Positions 17,126 to 25,060 of a stretch of 64,000 bases of DNA are shown here, in pieces (position 1 is the first letter of the stretch; every line of letters starts with the position of its first letter). The translations under genes were made by a program, and so were the position numbers. This DNA is from DATJGR01 sp963780795. Lineage in GTDB: Bacteria > Pseudomonadota > Gammaproteobacteria > Pseudomonadales > Azotimanducaceae. Location: assembly GCA_963780795.1 (NCBI GenBank), contig CAWADH010000013.1:430453-494452 (forward strand), given 5' to 3'. The notes under the pieces are model-generated. The model saw only the letters and a program-made list of their open reading frames with translations. It was not told the origin of the DNA and searched no databases.

Positions 17126-18604
17126 CTACGCGGCTTCGCTCTTGGCCGCTGCCGCGCGCACCGGCACGGCTTTCCAGAAATAGCGGACGAACCCGCGCAG
17201 ATGGTCGAACGATTTGATTCGAAACATCATGCGCACGGTGACGCCCACTTCCACCTCGCCGACATTGACATCGGTGAAGTCGGTCATGAAGCGCCCGCCG
17301 TTGTCGAATGTGATCATTCCATAGTGCGACGGCGGATCGGCGGTGTAGGTCAGATAGTCCGCGGACCACGTCAGCACCGACGCGCGCTCGTCGCGGAAAC
17401 TGTAGGGCTCCTGCGTATGCATCGCCTTGCATTGCGGGTTCACGCATATGTCGGTGCGCGGAAACTGCAGCGTGCCGCATTGCGTGCAGCGTCCGCCGAC
17501 CAGGCCGAGCAGCATGTCGCGCTTGCGATAAGTCACCGTCATGGCGGTTTTGTAGTCGTCGCGCTCGGCGCGCATGCCCTTTTCCAGGGCGATCAGATCG
17601 TTGAATGCGAGGTACTTCTGGTAGTTGCTCTCTTCCTGACGGTTTGCCAATGCCGCAACGATGCCGCCGGCTGGCTTGAACGACGCCAATGCCTGCGTTG
17701 CGCGCAGCACGACGGCGTCGCAGCCCTGCCCGAACCCGACGACGAGCAACGTATCGCCCGGCTTGACGGCAGTCTCCACGGCGTGCAGCAGCATCACCAA
17801 CGGATGCGCCGCGCCAGTTTCGCCGCATACTGCATCGAGATTGTCGCGCACGGCATCAGCGGGTACCCCGGCCTGTTTGGCGATTCCGGCCACGGCGCGG
17901 CCGATCGTGCTCGGCATGATGAAATGCGAAACCTTGGAGGCGCTGACGCCCGCTTTCTGTAGCGCTCTCGCGATGACTGGCGGAACGATCTTGGCGAGAC
18001 CTTCGTCGCGGATCCACCGCTCTTCCCACGTGTAGTCGAAGTCTTCGCCGGCCGCGCGGAAGTGATCGACGAAATCGACCGTCGCCGAGTGTGCGGCCAC
18101 GAATTCGAGCAGCGGTTCGTCGTTGCCGATCGTCACCGCCGCAGCGCCATCGCCGAATGCGAGCTCGCCGGGGCTTGCCGCCTTCGTTCTGCGTTTGTCG
18201 GCGGCGATCACGAGTGCGTTGTCGTAGATCCCGCTCTGCACGGCCGCCATGCCTTGAATCAGTGCGGTAATCCCGGCGCGTTGCGAGCAGCCGATGTCGA
18301 CGGAGGCGATGTTCTCGCCGAGCGACAGTGCGGTACTGATGATGCCCGCGTTCTGACGGTCTGCGAAAGGCGCGCTGGTGCTGGCGAATAGAATCGCGTC
18401 GGGAGAGACCGACGTCGAAGCCAGACAATTTCGCGCGGCTTCCACGCCCATGGTCACCGCGTCTTCGTCCCAGTTGCACATCGAACGTTCGCCGCGGGCC
18501 TTGCCCTTTAGTCCTGGGTCGGCCCACACGTGAGCGGCGACGATCGCTTTGCGCGCGAGGCGCAGGCGCGGCACGTAGCCGCCAAAAGCTGTGATTCCGA
18601 CCAC
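17126..18604 (-). CDS. HMG-CoA synthase-like protein fused to a DUF35 zinc-ribbon/OB domain
   Basis: A 492-residue two-domain protein from GTG 18604 (GGAGGG four bases upstream). Residues 1 to about 350 match archaeal-type HMG-CoA synthase: VVGITAFGGYVPRLRL, NWDEDAVTMGVEAARN, a Cys in VDIGCSQRAGITAL at the acyl-enzyme position, and SHFIMPS at the His position. From about residue 370 comes a DUF35 module with a zinc ribbon (RCTQCG, then ICVNPQC) and an OB fold. DUF35 proteins bridge thiolase and HMG-CoA synthase in archaea, or partner SCP-x-like aldolases. It likely catalyses a Claisen-type condensation or cleavage with the neighbouring thiolase. It is the first gene of the minus-strand operon. 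Confidence 0.85.
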   Translation of the reverse strand: MVGITAFGGYVPRLRLARKAIVAAHVWADPGLKGKARGERSMCNWDEDAVTMGVEAARNCLASTSVSPDAILFASTSAPFADRQNAGIISTALSLGENIASVDIGCSQRAGITALIQGMAAVQSGIYDNALVIAADKRRTKAASPGELAFGDGAAAVTIGNDEPLLEFVAAHSATVDFVDHFRAAGEDFDYTWEERWIRDEGLAKIVPPVIARALQKAGVSASKVSHFIMPSTIGRAVAGIAKQAGVPADAVRDNLDAVCGETGAAHPLVMLLHAVETAVKPGDTLLVVGFGQGCDAVVLRATQALASFKPAGGIVAALANRQEESNYQKYLAFNDLIALEKGMRAERDDYKTAMTVTYRKRDMLLGLVGGRCTQCGTLQFPRTDICVNPQCKAMHTQEPYSFRDERASVLTWSADYLTYTADPPSHYGMITFDNGGRFMTDFTDVNVGEVEVGVTVRMMFRIKSFDHLRGFVRYFWKAVPVRAAAAKSEAA

Positions 18605-18708
18605 GTGCCCTCCGGCGATGCATCGACGTTCGTGACAGGCGGCCGATAGTAGCCACGAAGCACTCGAGCGACAACGCCGCGCAGGCGACAACGCAACGAT
18701 CTACGCGG

Positions 18709-18727
18709 GCGTGCCGAGTCGGCACGC
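18709..18727. promoter_or_regulatory. Perfect 9+1+9 palindrome, candidate operator
   Basis: GCGTGCCGAGTCGGCACGC is an inverted repeat with 9-bp arms and a single central base. It sits in the 172-bp divergent space between the HMGCS-DUF35 operon and the CoA-transferase/hemF pair, just upstream of the -10-like hexamer at 18741. The size and symmetry suit a dimeric regulator such as a TetR or MarR protein. No regulator gene is adjacent. Confidence 0.5.
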
Positions 18728-18740
18728 GGCGCCGATCGGG

Positions 18741-18746
18741 CATAAT
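18741..18746 (+). promoter_or_regulatory. Putative -10 box of the CoA-transferase/hemF transcript
   Basis: CATAAT lies 30 bases before the CoA-transferase ATG and 13 bases after the 19-bp palindrome, whose right half would cover the -35 region. There is no good -35 match. A repressor at the palindrome would block this promoter. Confidence 0.35.
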
Positions 18747-18776
18747 GCCCCCCATCTTTCGCGCGCTGGATTGATC

Positions 18777-19961
18777 ATGGCTGCCGTACTCGAAGGCGTT
18801 CGTGTTCTCGATTTCGGTCGCTACATCGCAGGGCCGTTCTGCGCGACGCTGCTGTCGGATCTCGGTGCAGACGTCATTCGCATCGAAAAAGTCGACGGCG
18901 GCGAGGACCGCTGGACTACGCCTGTTGCGGATGGCGGCGATGGCGCGGGCTTCATGCAATGGGGCCGCAACAAACGCGGCATGACGCTGAATCCACGCAG
19001 CCGCGACGGCGCGGAGATTCTCAAACGGCTCGTCGCGACCGCGGACGTCGTGATCGCGAACCTGCCACCGGCAACGCTGGTGGAGATGGGTCTCGACTAC
19101 GCGTCGCTCGTCGCCGTGAAGCCCGACATCATCCTGACCACTGCTACTGCATTCGGCGGACCGGGTCCTTACGCGGAGCGGGTCGGTTTCGACGGCGTCG
19201 CGCAGGCGCTGTCGGGCAACATGTACCTCACCGGCGAGGCCGGTAGTCCGACGAAGAATTTCTCTCCGTACGTCGACTACAGCACCGCCGGATTTTCCGC
19301 GTTCGGCACGCTCGCCGCGCTGCTGCATCGCCGCGCGACCGGTGAAGGCCAACACGTCGAAGCGAGCCTGCTGCGTTCGGCGCTGACGATCATGAACGGC
19401 ACGCTGATCGAACAGGCGCTGCTGGCAAAGGATCGCGTCGCCACCGGCAATCGAGGTCAGACCGCGGCGCCGTCCGATACATTCCGCACGCGCGACGGCT
19501 GGTTGCTCGTATCCGTCGTCGGCAATCCGCTGTTCGAACGCTGGGCTCGGTTGATGGAGGAACCGCACTGGCTCAGCGACGCGCGCTTCGCAACGGACGA
19601 AGGTCGCGGCGATCACGGTGAAGTGATCAGCGAGCGCATGGCGCGGTGGTGCGCCGAACGGACCACGGCACAAGCCATCGCGGCGCTCGAAACGGCGCGG
19701 CTGCCGTGCGGCGAGGTGCTCTCGCCGCAGGAAGCGCTCGACAACGAACACGTTCGCGCTGCACAACTGCTTGCGAGCGTGGATTTCCCCGGACTGAGCA
19801 AACCGGCGCCGGTCGCGGTCACGCCGATCCGCATGTCGAAAACGCCGCCGACCATTCGCCATCGGGCGCCGCTACTCGGCGAGCACACCGACTCGATCCT
19901 GAAGGAGCTCGGCTATGACGACGCGGCGATCGCCCGATTCCGATCCGAGCGCGTGATATGA
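18777..19961 (+). CDS. Family III CoA-transferase (CaiB/BaiF)
   Basis: A 394-residue CoA-transferase of family III, which moves CoA between carboxylic acids through an aspartyl-CoA intermediate. The start MAAVLEGVRVLDFGRYIAGP and LLSDLGADVIRIEKVDGGEDR are family hallmarks; the Asp in SPYVDYSTA is the likely catalytic residue (near 165). It is divergent from the acyl-CoA operon and could activate the substrate of that pathway. Its stop overlaps the hemF start by four bases (ATGA), so the two are coupled. ATG 18777 fits the domain start; a GTG at 18711 lies inside the palindrome and is rejected. Confidence 0.9.
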   Translation: MAAVLEGVRVLDFGRYIAGPFCATLLSDLGADVIRIEKVDGGEDRWTTPVADGGDGAGFMQWGRNKRGMTLNPRSRDGAEILKRLVATADVVIANLPPATLVEMGLDYASLVAVKPDIILTTATAFGGPGPYAERVGFDGVAQALSGNMYLTGEAGSPTKNFSPYVDYSTAGFSAFGTLAALLHRRATGEGQHVEASLLRSALTIMNGTLIEQALLAKDRVATGNRGQTAAPSDTFRTRDGWLLVSVVGNPLFERWARLMEEPHWLSDARFATDEGRGDHGEVISERMARWCAERTTAQAIAALETARLPCGEVLSPQEALDNEHVRAAQLLASVDFPGLSKPAPVAVTPIRMSKTPPTIRHRAPLLGEHTDSILKELGYDDAAIARFRSERVI

Positions 19962-20896
19962 GCGACGCGCCGAACATCCAGCAGGTGCACGACTACTTCA
20001 GCGCCTTGCAGCGAACGATCTGTGCGCGGCTCGAGAAACTCGACGGCGCGCAGCGGTTTCGCGGCGACGAAGTCGCATCGCCCGGCGGCGGTATCGCGAG
20101 GCCGCGCGTGATCGAGGGCGGCGCACACATCGAAAAAGCGGCGGTCCAGTTCACGCACAGCTCGGGCACCTCGCTGCCGCCCGCGGCCACCGAACGCAAT
20201 CCACACCTCGCAGGCCACGGATTTCAGGCAGTCGCGATTTCGCTGATCGTGCATCCACGCAATCCGCACGCGCCGACCACGCACATGAACCTGCGTTTCT
20301 TCATGGTCGAGGCGCGCGAACCGGTGTGGTACTTCGGCGGCGGATTCGATCTGACGCCCTACTACGGATACGAAGACGATTGCGTTCACTGGCATCGGCA
20401 GGCGCTCGCTGCCTGCGCGCCGTTCGGCGCGTCGCTGTACCCGGAGCTGAAGGCAGCCTGCGACAGTTACTTCTTTCTGCCGCATCGCAACGAGCCACGC
20501 GGCATCGGCGGAATCTTCTTCGACGACTGGACCCGCGGCGGATTCGCGCAGAGCTTTGCGTTCGTACAGTCGGTGGGAGATCACTTTCTGCCGGCGTACA
20601 TGCCGATTCTCGAGCGCCGCGTGCACCACCCCAATGGGGAACGCGAGCGGCGCTTCCAGCTGTATCGGCGCGGTCGATACGCGGAATTCAACCTGGCGAT
20701 CGATCGAGGCACGAAATACGGCTTGCAGTCCGGACGCCGCGTCGAGTCGGTACTCGCCTCGTTACCTCCGCTCGCGGCCTGGCAATACGACTTTCATCCC
20801 GAGCCGGGAACGCCGGAAGCCGATTTGTACCAGCGTTTTCTGCCGCCGAAATGGTGGGTTGGCGGTCCCCACGTTGTGGATAAGTCTGGGGATTAA
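19958..20896 (+). CDS. hemF: Oxygen-dependent coproporphyrinogen III oxidase
   Basis: A 312-residue HemF. It oxidatively decarboxylates coproporphyrinogen III to protoporphyrinogen IX in haem synthesis, using O2 without a metal or cofactor. Hallmarks are FEGGG-like VIEGGAHIEKAAVQFTH, VHPRNPHAPTTHMNLRFF, VWYFGGGFDLTPYYGYEDD and GIGGIFFDDW, with the C-terminal PPKWW motif. Length and motifs are complete. The unusual point is translational coupling to a CoA-transferase rather than to another haem gene. Confidence 0.95.
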   Translation: MSDAPNIQQVHDYFSALQRTICARLEKLDGAQRFRGDEVASPGGGIARPRVIEGGAHIEKAAVQFTHSSGTSLPPAATERNPHLAGHGFQAVAISLIVHPRNPHAPTTHMNLRFFMVEAREPVWYFGGGFDLTPYYGYEDDCVHWHRQALAACAPFGASLYPELKAACDSYFFLPHRNEPRGIGGIFFDDWTRGGFAQSFAFVQSVGDHFLPAYMPILERRVHHPNGERERRFQLYRRGRYAEFNLAIDRGTKYGLQSGRRVESVLASLPPLAAWQYDFHPEPGTPEADLYQRFLPPKWWVGGPHVVDKSGD

Positions 20897-21080
20897 ATTC
20901 CGGCGGCCGGCACAATCTGCCGGCGTGTCATCGCAAAGTGATTAATCTCTTCGAATTAGTCATTGTTTTTCAGTTAATTAAAGATCGTATCTAGACTCGG
21001 CCTGAGTTGCTGTAACCCCAGCGCCGAATCAAGCGTCCTGTGCATAAGGCGGCTGGTGAAACGAAACGGTGCAGCGCGTT

Positions 21081-22319
21081 TCAACCGCCGACGCAACGAA
21101 TCTGGCCACCCTGGTGCTGCGCGAATTTCTCGACCTGCGACCACACGCGCAGCAGGTTTTCTCCGAGGATCAGCCGGATCTGCGCCGTGCTGTAGCCCCG
21201 TTCGAGCAGGCGTGCGATCAGGTTCGGATACATCGACACGTCCTTGAGCGCGACCGGCAGCGTGTCGCCGACGCCGTCGAAATCCGAACCGATTCCCACG
21301 TGCTTCACGCCAACGAGTCTGGTGATGTGATCGATGTGGTCGACTACGTCGTCGATGCTCGCGAACGGAAACGGATGATCCACTGCGTATGCCTTCGCAA
21401 ACGCGCGGCTCTCTTCCGAGAACGGCGCGACGTGTTGCTCCGCCTGGTAGACCTTTGCGGCAGCGTCGAATGTCTCAGCCCAGGCACGTGCGGCAGCGGT
21501 ATCGAACGAGCTTCCGAAGTTCACCTGCATCACGCCGCCGCGCGACGCCAACGCTTTGATCATGTCGTCGCTCATGTTGCGCTCGAAGCCCGGCGTGAAG
21601 AACCGCGCCGACGAATGCGAAGCGATCACCGGCGCCTTCGACACCTCCATCACCTGCCAGAACGCGCGCTCCGAGATGTGCGATACGTCGACCATGATGC
21701 CGAGATCGTTGAGGCGCACGACGAGCGCGCGACCTGCCTCGGATAATCCCTGCCAGCGTTCGTCGTGGTCATACGACGAATCAGAGAATGCATTGGATTT
21801 GGCGTGTGCCAGCGTCACATAGCGGATGCCGCGCTCGAAGAAGTGCGCCGGCGCATCGTCGCCGCTCGCCATCGGGCCGCCGTTTTCCATTCCCATGGGC
21901 AACGAGATGAGACCGGCGGCGACGTTGCGTCGCACGTCCGCAACGCACGTTGCCATCGCGAACTCCGTCGGCGCGCGCTTCGCCATGCCTTCGACCTGGT
22001 CGATCAGCTTGTCCGCGAGTGCGCGCGCACCGCCCGCTTCATCCACGCTTGCCGGAATGAAGATCGACATGAACGGCACGTCGAGGCCGCCCGCGCGCGC
22101 TCGCGGGTAGTCGAAATTGCCTGCTTCGGTCGCCTGCGTGACGTCTTCGCCGCTCATCTCGACGCGTATCGGCACGTCGATGTGGGTATCTACGATGACG
22201 GCGTCGTGCGCGAGCTTGATCGCGCGGTCCTGCGTGTCGACGGAGTTGCTGGAACACGCGGTCAGCAGAATTGCTGCCGCGAGCGCGACGCTGCGCATGG
22301 TGTTGATCCGGGTTAACAT
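21081..22319 (-). CDS. Membrane dipeptidase (peptidase family M19), lipoprotein
   Basis: A protein of about 412 residues of the renal-dipeptidase family, which uses two zinc ions to cleave dipeptides. A lipoprotein signal is visible: LAAAILLTAC, with Cys as the lipidation site, so it is probably anchored on the periplasmic side. Metal-site features are HID in IVDTHIDVP, the Glu in MGMENGGP, and His residues in VDVSHISERAF and ASHSSARFF. The start is ATG 22319 or ATG 22298; both keep the lipobox. It is divergent from the lactonase gene with fewer than 50 bases between starts. Confidence 0.88.
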   Translation of the reverse strand: MLTRINTMRSVALAAAILLTACSSNSVDTQDRAIKLAHDAVIVDTHIDVPIRVEMSGEDVTQATEAGNFDYPRARAGGLDVPFMSIFIPASVDEAGGARALADKLIDQVEGMAKRAPTEFAMATCVADVRRNVAAGLISLPMGMENGGPMASGDDAPAHFFERGIRYVTLAHAKSNAFSDSSYDHDERWQGLSEAGRALVVRLNDLGIMVDVSHISERAFWQVMEVSKAPVIASHSSARFFTPGFERNMSDDMIKALASRGGVMQVNFGSSFDTAAARAWAETFDAAAKVYQAEQHVAPFSEESRAFAKAYAVDHPFPFASIDDVVDHIDHITRLVGVKHVGIGSDFDGVGDTLPVALKDVSMYPNLIARLLERGYSTAQIRLILGENLLRVWSQVEKFAQHQGGQIRCVGG

Positions 22320-22365
22320 CGATTTCGACCATAACATCCGCTATGGCGCGCAGCCAGGAGCCGCA

Positions 22366-23265
22366 ATGACTTTCCGTACCATCGCCAGAGGTCTGCGATT
22401 TCCCGAAGGTCCCATCGCCATGGCCGACGGATCCGTGGTGCTGGTCGAGATCGGTCGCGGAACGCTTTCGCGTGTTGGCGCTAACGGTGTTGTTGAGGTG
22501 ATTGCGGAATTGGGCGGTGGCCCGAACGGCGCGGCGATCGGACCGGACGGCAAGTGCTATGTCTGCAACAACGGCGGGTTCAAATGGATCGAGCGAAGCG
22601 GCCGCCTTTATCCGAGCGAACAGCCCGACGACTATCGCGGCGGCAGCATTCAGCGGGTGGATCTGATTAGCGGCAGGTTCGAGACCATGTACGACTCGTG
22701 CGACGGCCGCAAGCTGTGTGGGCCGAACGACATCGTGTTCGATCGGAGCGGCGGCTTCTGGTTCACCGACCACGGCAAGACGCGCCCGCGCGATCGCGAC
22801 CGAACGGGCGTGTTCTACGCTCGCGCAGACGGCAGTCGGATCACCGAAGCCATCTTCCCTCTCGAGGGGCCTAACGGAATCGGACTGTCGCGCGATGAAG
22901 ACGAACTCTATGTCGCAGAGACGGTTCCCGGCCGGTTGTGGGCCTACAAAATAAACGCGCCGGGTCAGGTTGCGCCGGAGCGACGCCTGCTTCAGGGAAT
23001 CACCGGCTTCTACATGTACGACTCGCTGGCTGTGGACGCCGCTGGAAACGTCTGCGTGGCCACGCTCATCAATGGCGGCATTTCGATCCTCTCGCCCGGC
23101 GGTGCCCCGCCGCGATTCGTGTCCGTGCCGGACCCGCTGACGACGAACATCTGCTTCGGCGGCGCGGATTTGCGCACCGCGTACATCACCGCCTCATCGG
23201 TCGGCGATCTGCTGGCGATGGATTGGGAAGGACCGGGGCTGCCGCTCAACTTCCTGAACCGATAG
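22366..23265 (+). CDS. SMP-30/gluconolactonase-family protein
   Basis: A 299-residue six-bladed beta-propeller of the SMP-30/gluconolactonase/LRE family. Motifs are LRFPEGPIAMADGSV at the start (metal-binding Glu), GGGPNGAAIGPDGK, LCGPNDIVFDRSGGFWFTDHG (metal-binding Asn and Asp region) and LEGPNGIGLSRDEDELYVAET. These proteins hydrolyse sugar or aromatic lactones using a divalent metal. ATG 22366 is chosen because CCAGGAG lies six bases upstream; an earlier in-frame start would run into the divergent dipeptidase gene. It is followed after about 20 bases by a hydrolase gene, probably in one operon. Confidence 0.88.
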   Translation: MTFRTIARGLRFPEGPIAMADGSVVLVEIGRGTLSRVGANGVVEVIAELGGGPNGAAIGPDGKCYVCNNGGFKWIERSGRLYPSEQPDDYRGGSIQRVDLISGRFETMYDSCDGRKLCGPNDIVFDRSGGFWFTDHGKTRPRDRDRTGVFYARADGSRITEAIFPLEGPNGIGLSRDEDELYVAETVPGRLWAYKINAPGQVAPERRLLQGITGFYMYDSLAVDAAGNVCVATLINGGISILSPGGAPPRFVSVPDPLTTNICFGGADLRTAYITASSVGDLLAMDWEGPGLPLNFLNR

Positions 23266-23286
23266 ATCAACAACGAGGACTGCGAC

Positions 23287-24042
23287 ATGGCCTATCTCGA
23301 TCGCGACGGCGTACGGATCTACTACGAGGTGCACGGGACCGGTCCCGCGGTGCTGCTGAGCCACGGTTACAGTGCGACGTCTGCGATGTGGACCGGTCAG
23401 ATCGGTCCGCTCAGCACCTCGCACAAACTGATCATTTGGGACATGCGCGGACATGGCAACAGCGACAGTCCGGCGAATCCTGCCGAATACTCGGAAGCGC
23501 TGACGACCGGCGACATGGCGGCGTTACTCGACGCCGCGGATGCGCCCACCGCGGTGATCGGCGGGTTGTCGCTCGGCGGCTACATGTCGTTGTCGTTCAA
23601 CGTGGCATTCCCGCATCGCGTACGGGCGCTGATGCTGTTCGATACCGGGCCTGGATATCGCAGCGACGACGGTCGCGCGGGCTGGAACCGCATTGCGTCG
23701 GCACGCGCGAAAGAACTCGAAACGAAAGGACTTGCCGCGCTATCGGCCAGCGGTGAAGTCGCCGTGAGCAGGCACCGGTCGGCGCAGGGCCTCGCACACG
23801 CGGCGCGCGGCATGCTTGCGCAAACTGACGGCCGCGTTATGGCGAGCCTGCCCGGGATTCACGTGCCTACGTTAGTGTTGGTCGGCGCGCTCGATCAGCC
23901 GTTCCTTGCCGCCACTGACTACATGGCGGGCAAAATCCCCGGCGCGACGCGCGTAGTAATCGACGGCGCCGGACATGCGTCGAACATCGATCGTCCGCGC
24001 GAGTTCAATGCGGCGGTGACGCAATTCCTCGGGGCGTTGTGA
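23287..24042 (+). CDS. Alpha/beta-fold hydrolase
   Basis: A 251-residue single-domain alpha/beta hydrolase. The oxyanion motif is LLSHGYSATS, the nucleophile elbow GLSLGG (Ser near 98), the acid lies near VGALDQPF and the His is in DGAGHASNID. The WDMRGHGNSDSP motif is typical of carboxylesterases and 3-oxoadipate enol-lactonase-like enzymes. It sits after the lactonase gene and before threonine aldolase with short gaps, suggesting co-transcription. The substrate is not determined. Confidence 0.85.
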   Translation: MAYLDRDGVRIYYEVHGTGPAVLLSHGYSATSAMWTGQIGPLSTSHKLIIWDMRGHGNSDSPANPAEYSEALTTGDMAALLDAADAPTAVIGGLSLGGYMSLSFNVAFPHRVRALMLFDTGPGYRSDDGRAGWNRIASARAKELETKGLAALSASGEVAVSRHRSAQGLAHAARGMLAQTDGRVMASLPGIHVPTLVLVGALDQPFLAATDYMAGKIPGATRVVIDGAGHASNIDRPREFNAAVTQFLGAL

Positions 24043-24049
24043 TCCGGCG

Positions 24050-25060
24050 ATGAACTGGGTCGACCTGCGTTCCGATACCGTCACGCGTCCAACCGCGGCG
24101 ATGCGCGATGCGATGGCGACTGCCGACGTCGGCGACGACGTCTACGGCGAAGACCCTACGGTCAACGCACTCGAAGCACTTGCCGCGCAGCGCATCGGTT
24201 TCGCTGCATCGCTGTTCGTTCCGAGCGGCACCATGTCGAACCTGCTCGCTCTGCTGACGCATTGCGGTCGCGGCGACGAGTACATCGCCGGCCAGCAGGC
24301 ACACACCTACAAATATGAAGGCGGCGGCGGCGCCGTCTTCGGCGGAATCCAACCACAACCCCTTCCATTTCAAATAGATGGCACGATAGATCTCGATGCC
24401 GTCGAGGCGGCAATCAAGCCGGACGACTTCCATTTCGCGAAGACCCGCTTGCTGTGCCTCGAGAACACGCTCGCCGGCGTGGCGTTGCCGCTCGACTACG
24501 TCCCGCGTGCTCGCGCGCTGTGCGACCGTCGCAAGCTGGCGCTGCATCTCGACGGCGCGCGCGTTTTCAATGCGGCCGTGTCGCAACGCGTGCCGGTCAC
24601 GACGCTGACGGCCGGATTCGACAGCGTATCGGTGTGTTTGTCGAAAGGACTCGGCGCGCCGGCGGGTTCGGTGCTGTGCGGTTCGGTCGAGTTCGTCCGT
24701 AACGCGCGACGCTGGCGCAAGATGCTGGGCGGCGGCATGCGACAGTCCGGCGTGCTGGCAGCGGCCGGAATCCACGCGCTGAATCATCACGTCGAGCGAC
24801 TCGAACACGACCACGCGCGGGCTGCGCGGCTCACTGCAGCACTCGACGACGTCGGCGTCTTCGCCGGGAAAGTACGCTGCGCCACGAACATGGTATTCGT
24901 CGAGCTCGCGTCGAGAGACCTCGTCGCGTTGACGAAGCATTTCGAGAAGCAGCAGATCCGCATCCGTGGACCGCGCTGGGTCATTCACCTCGATGTCGAC
25001 GACGAAGGTCTGCAGCACATCGTCGACGCCGCACGCACGTTTCAACCGGCGGCTGGGTAG
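24050..25060 (+). CDS. ltaE: Low-specificity L-threonine aldolase
   Basis: A 336-residue PLP-dependent fold-type I aldolase cleaving L-threonine or allo-threonine to glycine and acetaldehyde. It begins WVDLRSDTVTRPTAAM, the family signature, with GDDVYGEDPTVNALE, a PLP-contacting His region (QQAHTYKYEGGG), HLDGARVFNA and the Schiff-base Lys199 in CLSKGLGAPAGS. It starts 7 bases after the hydrolase stop. Its 3' end overlaps the convergent transporter gene by 19 bases. Confidence 0.93.
   Translation: MNWVDLRSDTVTRPTAAMRDAMATADVGDDVYGEDPTVNALEALAAQRIGFAASLFVPSGTMSNLLALLTHCGRGDEYIAGQQAHTYKYEGGGGAVFGGIQPQPLPFQIDGTIDLDAVEAAIKPDDFHFAKTRLLCLENTLAGVALPLDYVPRARALCDRRKLALHLDGARVFNAAVSQRVPVTTLTAGFDSVSVCLSKGLGAPAGSVLCGSVEFVRNARRWRKMLGGGMRQSGVLAAAGIHALNHHVERLEHDHARAARLTAALDDVGVFAGKVRCATNMVFVELASRDLVALTKHFEKQQIRIRGPRWVIHLDVDDEGLQHIVDAARTFQPAAG

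Noticed and set aside
17856..19862. A 668-codon open frame on the minus strand spanning two real genes
   Set aside because: It crosses the HMGCS-DUF35 gene in the wrong frame and the CoA-transferase gene in antisense; the translation has no domain character.
20906..20924. GCCGGC-N7-GCCGGC as a terminator after hemF
   Set aside because: The stem has only six pairs and no T-run follows.
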